Below are positions 22,180 through 27,485 of a DNA stretch of 27,485 nt, piece by piece. This DNA is from Nitriliruptoraceae bacterium (GTDB taxonomy: Bacteria > Actinomycetota > Nitriliruptoria > Nitriliruptorales > Nitriliruptoraceae): contig SLQK01000291.1 of the NCBI GenBank assembly GCA_007131525.1, positions 1 through 27,485 of the forward strand, given 5' to 3'. Position numbers and translations under genes: made by a program. The notes under the pieces are model-generated. The model was not told the DNA's origin. It ran no database searches and was given only the letters and a program-made list of their open reading frames with translations. Position 1 is the first letter of the stretch. Each line of letters begins with the position of its first letter.

Positions 22180-23924
22180 CAGCCGGCCGCTGCTGGCTGG
22201 CTCCCTGCCCCGGAGCCGTCGTGTCGACCGCTCCGCCCGCCGGCCTCGCCGCCGGGGCCATCCGCACGTTCGGGCACGACGGGGATCGGCGACGCTGCGT
22301 GCTCGGTGAGCTGGGCGTGGAGGCGCGCGGCGTCGTCACGACCGGCGTCGAGCACCGTCAGGAGCGCCCCGGGGCCCGCGACGTGGGCGAGCAGGGTGGT
22401 CAGCCCGAGGCGTCGCTGGAAGAAGGAGCGGCGGCTGGTGAGGGCCTGGACCTTCACCACCGGGGCGATGCTGGTGCTGATCGACAGCGCCCCGCTCCGG
22501 GCTGCGACGACCAGGGGTGTGGCACCGTGCGCCAGCTGGCGGTACTCGATCACCGCCAACACGGCGTTGATGGGCAGCAGCAGGAACGTGTAGGGCTGCA
22601 GCGTGGCGACCAGGTCGGTGTCGAGGAAGCCGATCACCTCGGGGAGCAGGTGCACGGCGGCGATCAGCAGCGCTGCCGGGCGCAGCCACCGGAACAGCGC
22701 CCGGCGGAGGGCGGCAGGCGGGTGGGCATGCAGGTCCGGGACCCCGTCGACGTTGGGGAGCAGCTCGCTGAGGAGGCGATCGACGTCCTCGGTGGGCAGC
22801 AGGGGCACGGTCACCCGACCCTCCCCCCCGGTCGAGCCACCGGCGGAGCGGATCCGCACCGTGGCGTAGCCGAGGACCCGGCGGGCCCAGTTCCGCTTGA
22901 TCTCCACCAGCTGGAGCCGGCGCAGGGGCACCACGGAGTCCCGGGTGGACAGCAGGCCCCGGGAGACGTGGAGGTCCTCGTCCACCTGCCGGATGTGGAA
23001 GTTGCCGTCCCGCAGGACCCCGACGACCACCGCGGCGGCCACGGACAGCACGAGCCCCAGCGCGGCACCGATCGCGAGCAGCCGCAGGTCGGGGCCCACC
23101 ACGGTGGGGGTCTCACCGGCGAGCCCGAGCTCGATCATCCGCTCGATCGCCTCGTCGATGAACGGACCGATCTGGTTGCCGATGAACTGCAGCGCACCAC
23201 CGAGCACGGCCGGCAGGACCAGCAGTCTCGCTCCGGTGACCGACGCGAGGACGACGTGTCGCATCGGGACCCGGAGCACCTCCCGGCCGGCGGCACCCGA
23301 CGGGTCGTCCTCCGAGGGGGTCCCGGCGGTGGTCCGTCCGGCGAGGCGGGCCTGGCTGAGCCGCACCGCTGAGCGCAGGGCGACGGCGTCGGCCTCCGGC
23401 AGCACGCGCAGGTCGACCTCGGGCTCGCTGGCGCTGCCGGCGGTCTCCACGCGGATGGCCGCCAGCCCGAACAGCCGCTGGATCGCGCCGCGGTGGATCT
23501 CGACCTGCTGGATCCGGCTGACATCCAGGCTGCGGTGGTTGCGGCTGAGCACGCCGTGGTCGACGCGGAGCACCTCGCCGTCGAAGGAGAAGGTCCGCAT
23601 CCGCCAGTCCAGGACGCGCACGACCCCCCCGACGGCGGCGAAGGTGAGGAGCACGAACAGGGTGAGCCAGGCCGGCGCCGCCAGGGTGGCCACGAAGGGG
23701 AAGATCAGCGCCTGGACCGCCTGCGCGACAGGGATGCCGAGGACGACGGACGCGGGGTGGAGCCGTCGTGGCTCGGTGAAGTCGCGCTGCGGTGCGGCCG
23801 CTGACGCGTCGGGCGGGCCAGGCGTGCCGGCACCCGCTGGACCCCGCCTGTCCCGCGTGTCCCGCGGGTAGGAGGGGGAGGGGGGCGGCGGTGGCGGGGG
23901 CTGCGTGCCGGGCTCAGACGGCAT
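22179..23924 (-). CDS. YdbT-like membrane protein with three bacterial PH (bPH2) domains
   Basis: From ATG 23924 the protein is 581 residues. A Pro-rich start (1-40) leads to two membrane helices (about 58-105) and a PH-like unit with the family pattern SFDGEVLRVDHGVLSRNHRSLDVSRIQQVEIHRGAIQRLFGLAAIRVETAG. Two more helices are followed by a second unit (HVSRGLLSTRDSVVPLRRLQLVEIKRNWARRVLGYATVRIRSAG), two further helices and a third, weaker unit (LSISTSIAPVVKVQALTSRRSFFQRRLGLTTL). The layout matches Bacillus YdbT, which with YdbS affects resistance to antimicrobial peptides. The start overlaps the YdbS-type stop by 11 bases. Confidence 0.87.
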   Translation of the reverse strand: MPSEPGTQPPPPPPPSPSYPRDTRDRRGPAGAGTPGPPDASAAAPQRDFTEPRRLHPASVVLGIPVAQAVQALIFPFVATLAAPAWLTLFVLLTFAAVGGVVRVLDWRMRTFSFDGEVLRVDHGVLSRNHRSLDVSRIQQVEIHRGAIQRLFGLAAIRVETAGSASEPEVDLRVLPEADAVALRSAVRLSQARLAGRTTAGTPSEDDPSGAAGREVLRVPMRHVVLASVTGARLLVLPAVLGGALQFIGNQIGPFIDEAIERMIELGLAGETPTVVGPDLRLLAIGAALGLVLSVAAAVVVGVLRDGNFHIRQVDEDLHVSRGLLSTRDSVVPLRRLQLVEIKRNWARRVLGYATVRIRSAGGSTGGEGRVTVPLLPTEDVDRLLSELLPNVDGVPDLHAHPPAALRRALFRWLRPAALLIAAVHLLPEVIGFLDTDLVATLQPYTFLLLPINAVLAVIEYRQLAHGATPLVVAARSGALSISTSIAPVVKVQALTSRRSFFQRRLGLTTLLAHVAGPGALLTVLDAGRDDAARLHAQLTEHAASPIPVVPERADGPGGEAGGRSGRHDGSGAGSQPAAAG

Positions 23925-24624
23925 CGCGCAGGTCCCCGGGGTGCTCCGCCACCGCGGCGGCGGCTCTGGCCAGCAGCTCGGCGCGCACGCGGGGGGCATC
24001 TGCCGCCGCGATGCCGGGTAGGACGGCGGAGCCCGATGCCGAGGCGCTGGTCACCTGCAGGCTGGCGAGCTCGAGGAGCCGATCCACCGGCCCGGCCGCG
24101 ATGTCGATCTGCTGGATACGGAAGTAGGGGACGGTCTCCTGGGTCCGGACCAGCACGCCGTAGCGCAGCTCGATCGCGAGCTCCGTCAGCTGCCAGCGCC
24201 AGCGGCGGTAGCGCATCGGTGGGTAGAAGACCACGGAGAAGGTCACCAGCCCGGCGAGCAGCACCACCACCAGCCAGCCCCAGCTGCCACCGAAGACGAA
24301 GCCCAGCACCAGGGCGACCACGGAGGGCAGGATCCAGCCCAGCGCCGCCGACAGCCGCCAGGAGGTGATCACCGCAGGCGCCAGCTCGCGTTCGCGGTCG
24401 TCAAGGCCCGGGCGGGGGATGTCGTCGCCGGCCTGGACGGTCACCGGGCCGCCCTCACCCCACCCGGTCGGGGTGCCGCCCGGGCTCGGCACCGCTGCGG
24501 ACCACGGCGTTGGCCGCTCAGCCGGTCGGGGTGGCGGCGGGCCGCCGGTCGCTGGGCGCCCCGCCGCCGGCGGCGGAGGGGGGGACGGCGGGCGGGGCGC
24601 CGATCCCCGATCGGTGGAGCTCAC
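23914..24624 (-). CDS. YdbS-like membrane protein with one bacterial PH (bPH2) domain
   Basis: The first 75 residues or so are a Pro/Gly-rich disordered segment. Two membrane helices follow (LGWILPSVVALVLGFVF and WLVVVLLAGLVTFSVVFY), then one PH-like unit: LAIELRYGVLVRTQETVPYFRIQQIDIAAGPVDRLLELASLQVTSAS. This is the YdbS pattern, and the YdbT-type partner is directly downstream, overlapping by 11 bases. GTG 24624 is chosen because GAGG lies five bases before it; ATG 24690 would add 22 residues but has no ribosome-binding site. The gene diverges from the CCA-adding enzyme. Confidence 0.85.
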   Translation of the reverse strand: MSSTDRGSAPRPPSPPPPPAAGRPATGGPPPPRPAERPTPWSAAVPSPGGTPTGWGEGGPVTVQAGDDIPRPGLDDRERELAPAVITSWRLSAALGWILPSVVALVLGFVFGGSWGWLVVVLLAGLVTFSVVFYPPMRYRRWRWQLTELAIELRYGVLVRTQETVPYFRIQQIDIAAGPVDRLLELASLQVTSASASGSAVLPGIAAADAPRVRAELLARAAAAVAEHPGDLRDAV

Positions 24625-24645
24625 GGAGACCTCGAGAGGACCTTG

Positions 24646-24665
24646 TGGTCGCGTGGTGGTCGCGT
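24646..24665 (-). repeat. Two inverted copies of the GCGACCA box on the YdbS side
   Basis: TGGTCGCGT occurs at 24646-24654 and 24657-24665, 11 bases apart; on the minus strand this is ACGCGACCA, the same core as the plus-strand boxes before the CCA gene. The copies lie in the leader, or the first codons, of the YdbS-type gene. Confidence 0.5.
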
Positions 24666-24763
24666 CGGGTGTGGTCTCCCATGGCACCATACGGGGCCGG
24701 ACCCTGCACGCCGGCCTGGTCGGCCGTGCGGCCGGACGGCGGTCGGGCCGTGCGCCCCGGCCC

Positions 24764-24769
24764 TACAGT
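24764..24769 (+). promoter_or_regulatory. Possible -10 box for the CCA-adding enzyme gene
   Basis: TACAGT fits TANNNT and would give a leader of about 90 bases containing the 10-bp repeats. No clear -35 element. Confidence 0.35.
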
Positions 24770-24810
24770 GGCGGGCTGATGCGCGAGCCCTCTCCGGCGC
24801 GACCCGACCG

Positions 24811-24850
24811 CCCGCGACCATCAGCGACCACCCGCGACCACCCGCGACCA
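24811..24850 (+). repeat. Four 10-bp direct repeats in the leader of the CCA-adding enzyme gene
   Basis: CCCGCGACCA occurs at 24811, 24831 and 24841, with TCAGCGACCA at 24821, so the period is exactly 10 bases, one helical turn. The array ends one base before the AGGAG ribosome-binding site. It may bind a regulator or form an RNA element. Confidence 0.75.
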
Positions 24851-24867
24851 CAGGAGCGATCGTCTCC

Positions 24868-26409
24868 GTGACCGAGGCACGACTGACCGACGACCAGGCC
24901 GTCCAGCTCGGGCGGCTGGTCGACGTCTACCCCGAGGCCCGCGAGCTCGGGGCTGCCTTCGATGCGGCCGGTCACGAGCTCCACCTCGTCGGCGGCACGG
25001 TGCGCGACACCCTGCTGGCCGGCGGTGACGAGGAGGTGCTCGAACAGGTCGATCTGGACTTCGCCACCTCCGCGCGGCCCGAGGACACCGAGCGGATCGT
25101 GCAGCCCTGGGCCACCGCCCTGTGGTTGACCGGCGCCGACTACGGCACCGTGTCCTGTCAGCGCGAGGAGCCGGGGCGCCCGACGCGGCGGGTCGAGATC
25201 ACCACCTTCCGCTCCGATCAGTACCAACCGGGTTCGCGCCACCCCGAGGTGACCTACGGGGACACCATCGAAGGTGACCTCGCGCGCCGTGACCTCACGG
25301 TCAACGCCATGGCGGTCCAGGTCCCCGAGTTCCGCTTCATCGACCCGCACGGGGGGCTGGCCGACCTGCGCCGGGGCGTGCTCAGGACGCCGATCGACCC
25401 CCACACCTCCTTCACCGACGACCCGCTGCGGATGGTGCGCCTGGCCCGGTTCGCGGCCGCGCTGGACGTCGAGGTGGAGCCGGCCGCGGCCGAGGCGGCC
25501 ACCGAGCTCGCGCATCTGCTGACCGAGATCTCGGCGGAGCGCGTGCGTGATGAGCTGGTGCGCCTCATCAGCGCCAGGACCCCGCGCCGCGGGCTCGAGC
25601 TGCTGCTGGCCACCGGGCTCGCCGAGCACGTCCTGCCCGAGCTCGTGGAGCTCAGCGCCTGCAGCGACCCCGACCACCGGCACAAGGACGTCTGGGCCCA
25701 CACCCTGGCCGTGATCGAGAACGTGATCGAGCTGGAGCGCGACGGTCCCGACGTGGTGCTGCGGCTCGCGGCCCTGCTGCACGACATCGGCAAACCCGAC
25801 ACGCGCCAGATCCACCGCGACGGCACCGTGAGCTTCCACCACCACGACGTGGTGGGGGCCCGGCAGACCCGTCACCGGCTGCGGGCCCTGCGCTTCGACA
25901 AGGACACGATCCGCGACGTCAGCGAGCTGGTGCGCATGCACCTGCGCTTCCACACCTACAAGCAGGGCTGGACCGACGCCGCCGTCCGCCGCTACGTCCG
26001 TGACGCCGGCCACCTCTACGAGCGGCTGAACACCCTGACCCGGGCGGACGTCACGACCGGCAACCCCCGACGGGCCCGGGCGATCCAGCGCCGGGTGGAC
26101 GAGCTCGAGGCGCGCGTCGCCGAGCTCCGGGAGCAGGAGGAGCTGGAGGCGTTGCGCCCGGCGGTGGACGGCAACGCGATCATGCGCCACCTGGGGCTGC
26201 GCCCGGGACCGATCGTCGGCCAGGCGTGGCAGTACCTGCTGGAGCTGCGCATGGAGCGGGGCCCGATCAGCGAGGAGGAGGCGCTGCACGCCCTGGACGC
26301 CTGGTGGGCGACCCACCCCGAGCACCGTGGGGCCGAGGTGGGGCATCTCGATGACGCGCCCCCTGCCGGCGCGCCCGCTGCCGGCGAGCCCCCTGTCGAC
26401 GACGCGTGA
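24868..26409 (+). CDS. cca: CCA tRNA nucleotidyltransferase with HD domain
   Basis: The enzyme adds or repairs the 3' CCA end of tRNAs. The 513-residue protein shows the class II nucleotidyltransferase set: LVGGTVRD at 40-47, the metal-binding DLD at 62-64, RRDLTVNAMA at 140-149, and the nucleotide-reading DDPLRMVRLARFAA at 184-197. An HD phosphohydrolase domain follows with LLHDIGKPDT (H305, D306), and a C-terminal region ends in a low-complexity tail. This is the form placed near the origin of actinobacteria (PcnA annotation). GTG 24868 gives the right N-terminus; AGGAG lies 11 bases upstream, a rather long spacing. The stop overlaps the next start (GTGA). Confidence 0.95.
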   Translation: MTEARLTDDQAVQLGRLVDVYPEARELGAAFDAAGHELHLVGGTVRDTLLAGGDEEVLEQVDLDFATSARPEDTERIVQPWATALWLTGADYGTVSCQREEPGRPTRRVEITTFRSDQYQPGSRHPEVTYGDTIEGDLARRDLTVNAMAVQVPEFRFIDPHGGLADLRRGVLRTPIDPHTSFTDDPLRMVRLARFAAALDVEVEPAAAEAATELAHLLTEISAERVRDELVRLISARTPRRGLELLLATGLAEHVLPELVELSACSDPDHRHKDVWAHTLAVIENVIELERDGPDVVLRLAALLHDIGKPDTRQIHRDGTVSFHHHDVVGARQTRHRLRALRFDKDTIRDVSELVRMHLRFHTYKQGWTDAAVRRYVRDAGHLYERLNTLTRADVTTGNPRRARAIQRRVDELEARVAELREQEELEALRPAVDGNAIMRHLGLRPGPIVGQAWQYLLELRMERGPISEEEALHALDAWWATHPEHRGAEVGHLDDAPPAGAPAAGEPPVDDA

Positions 26410-27230
26410 CGGCGACCCCACCCTCCTGGCGCGATCACCGCGACCGGGCGACGACGGCTCCCCCGGTGCCCGCGCCCGGCGACGCGGCCTTCTACCTCGA
26501 GATCGGCGAGTTCCAGGGGGCCGCCTACGCCCGCAACGCCTTCACCGCGGGCACCGCCGAGGAAGCGGGCACGTTGACGGAGCTGCTCGGTCTCGCGGCG
26601 GGGGACCGCGTCCTCGACGTCGGGTGCGGGGATGGTCGCCACCTGCGCTGGTTGGCGGACCGCGGCATCGGGGGCACCGGCGTGGACGTGTCGCCGGCCC
26701 TGGTCGACGCCGGCCGGAGTGCCGCGACCCTGGCTGGGGTGGCCCACCTGGTGGACCTCGAGGTGGCCGACGCCCGTGAGCTCGTGGCCTGGCTCGGTGA
26801 CCGTGCTGGCACCTTCGACGTGGCGTGGTCGCTGTGCCAGGGCGCCCTCGGCACCTCGCCCGTCTCGGATCCCGCGGTGGTCGCCGGGCTGGCCGCCGCG
26901 GTCCGGCCGGGTGGCGCGGTCGCCTTCACCTGCTTCCACGCGCTGTTCGCCGCACGCCACCTGGCCCCCGGCGATGCCTTCGACACGGTCGGGCTCGTCC
27001 ACCACCAGCGGACCGAGATCCGCGGCCCCGATCACGCCCGCCGCAGCACGGAGCTGTGGACCGCGGCCTACACCGTCCGCGACGCCGTGGCGCTCGCCCG
27101 TCGCTCGGGCCTCGAGCCGGTGTCGGTGCGGGGGGTGGAACCCGGCGCCTACGGCCGCCGCGGCGACGGCGAGGTGGCACTGGACGATCCGGAGGTGCTC
27201 GTGCTCGCCCGTCGTCCATCGCCGCGCTGA
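26406..27230 (+). CDS. Class I SAM-dependent methyltransferase
   Basis: The 274-residue protein has the Rossmann SAM-binding signature VLDVGCGDGRHLRWL (about 69-83), followed by the acidic strand-2 end GTGVDVSPALVD and a post-motif VADARELV. The later segment VRPGGAVAFTCFHALFAARHL is the usual motif III region. Substrate unknown; small-molecule type. It starts with a GTG overlapping the stop of the CCA gene by four bases, so it is co-expressed. The first 25 residues are Pro/Ala-rich. The conserved end DDPEVLVLARR overlaps the antisense reading of the S26 peptidase gene. Confidence 0.88.
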   Translation: MTATPPSWRDHRDRATTAPPVPAPGDAAFYLEIGEFQGAAYARNAFTAGTAEEAGTLTELLGLAAGDRVLDVGCGDGRHLRWLADRGIGGTGVDVSPALVDAGRSAATLAGVAHLVDLEVADARELVAWLGDRAGTFDVAWSLCQGALGTSPVSDPAVVAGLAAAVRPGGAVAFTCFHALFAARHLAPGDAFDTVGLVHHQRTEIRGPDHARRSTELWTAAYTVRDAVALARRSGLEPVSVRGVEPGAYGRRGDGEVALDDPEVLVLARRPSPR

Positions 27231-27485
27231 CCGGTGGGCTCCGGGGCGTCCCCGGTGTCCGCCGCCGGCGGGGTGGCCGCGGGCTCCGGCGCAGCAGCGG
27301 TGGGCTCTGGCGGTGGCTGGGCGGCCACCACGCGGCGCAGCGGGCTGCGGACATCGGGCCACCGCACGACCGCCAGCCGGCGGACCGTGCTGACCGGCAG
27401 CCATCCCCACGTCCGGCTGTCGGTCGAGTGGTGGGGGTCGTCGCCGACGGCGAACACCTGCCCGTCGGTGACCGCGGCCAACCGC
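27149..27485 (-). CDS. S26-family signal peptidase, C-terminal part (5' end outside window)
   Basis: The frame is open to the window end. The visible start VTDGQVFAVGDDPHHSTDSRTWGWLP is the C-terminal box of S26 leader peptidases (GDN-x-SxDSR type), including the NiSOD-maturation-like branch; catalytic Ser and Lys lie beyond the window. From about residue 45 of the visible part the chain becomes Pro/Ala-rich and then Ser/Thr/Arg-rich, and the last 82 bases overlap the 3' end of the methyltransferase gene in the opposite direction. The tail probably reflects run-on in DNA where stop codons are rare. A mid-confidence family call because only the end is seen. Confidence 0.75.
   Translation of the reverse strand, partial: RLAAVTDGQVFAVGDDPHHSTDSRTWGWLPVSTVRRLAVVRWPDVRSPLRRVVAAQPPPEPTAAAPEPAATPPAADTGDAPEPTGQRGDGRRASTSTSGSSSATSPSPRRP

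Noticed and set aside
24811..24850. 10-bp repeats as a CRISPR array
   Set aside because: Units are contiguous with no spacers and far too short; treated as a regulatory repeat instead.
24763..26421. 552-codon minus-strand frame opposite the CCA-adding enzyme gene
   Set aside because: The plus strand carries all catalytic motifs of the enzyme; the antisense frame is rich in His/Val/Gly/Gln as expected from reverse reading.

Overview
The window is a very GC-rich actinobacterial chromosome segment from the origin-proximal region. The gene order yidC (3' end) - jag - rsmG - parA - parB, then amidase / trxA / trxB / ECF sigma factor / anti-sigma factor / kinase / DUF6049-type protein / NUDIX / CCA-adding enzyme, matches the conserved block beside oriC in mycobacteria and streptomycetes, with extra genes inserted. 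Short UTRs, GTG starts, 4-base stop/start overlaps and TANNNT -10 boxes placed 6-7 nt before start codons also fit Actinomycetota. The content (stand-alone PilT, YdbS/YdbT pair, no MurJ in the usual slot) suggests a lineage away from Mycobacteriales and Streptomycetales, perhaps Nitriliruptoria-like. That placement is an inference, not a demonstration.

Layout. 1-4743 (+): membrane insertase tail, RNA-binding Jag, a gene-free stretch of about 0.8 kb with two parS-like palindromes, then rsmG, parA and parB. 4746-7520 (-): rpiA, a HAD hydrolase and a class I/II aminotransferase. 7654-9849 (+): a tiny membrane protein, a GNAT acetyltransferase and an MFS transporter, tightly packed. 9777-13161 (-): a CwlM-like amidase without signal peptide, a membrane/GNAT-like fusion protein, thioredoxin and thioredoxin reductase. 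13274-13858 (+): a zinc-finger membrane protein. 13869-20312 (-): an apparent operon NUDIX > DUF6049-type secreted protein > small membrane protein > Ser/Thr kinase > ECF sigma factor > anti-sigma factor. 20437-22064 (+): dtd and pilT. 22179-24624 (-): YdbS/YdbT-type PH-domain membrane proteins. 24868-27230 (+): CCA-adding enzyme and a methyltransferase. 27149-27485 (-): the C-terminal end of an S26 signal peptidase.

The genes combine chromosome segregation (ParA, ParB, parS), envelope biogenesis and its signalling (YidC, Jag, amidase, kinase, sigma/anti-sigma pair), thiol redox balance (TrxA/TrxB) and tRNA quality or maturation (Dtd, CCA enzyme). The most notable point is at 15596-17608. Where mycobacteria carry MurJ fused to a pseudokinase and an extracellular carbohydrate-binding-like domain, this genome has a free-standing kinase with intact HRD and DFG motifs, the same kind of extracellular domain, and a small 127-residue membrane protein, but no MurJ. 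The CwlM-like amidase in the same region keeps all expected zinc and catalytic residues yet has no export signal. Together these suggest a variant of the cell-wall control circuit known from mycobacteria.
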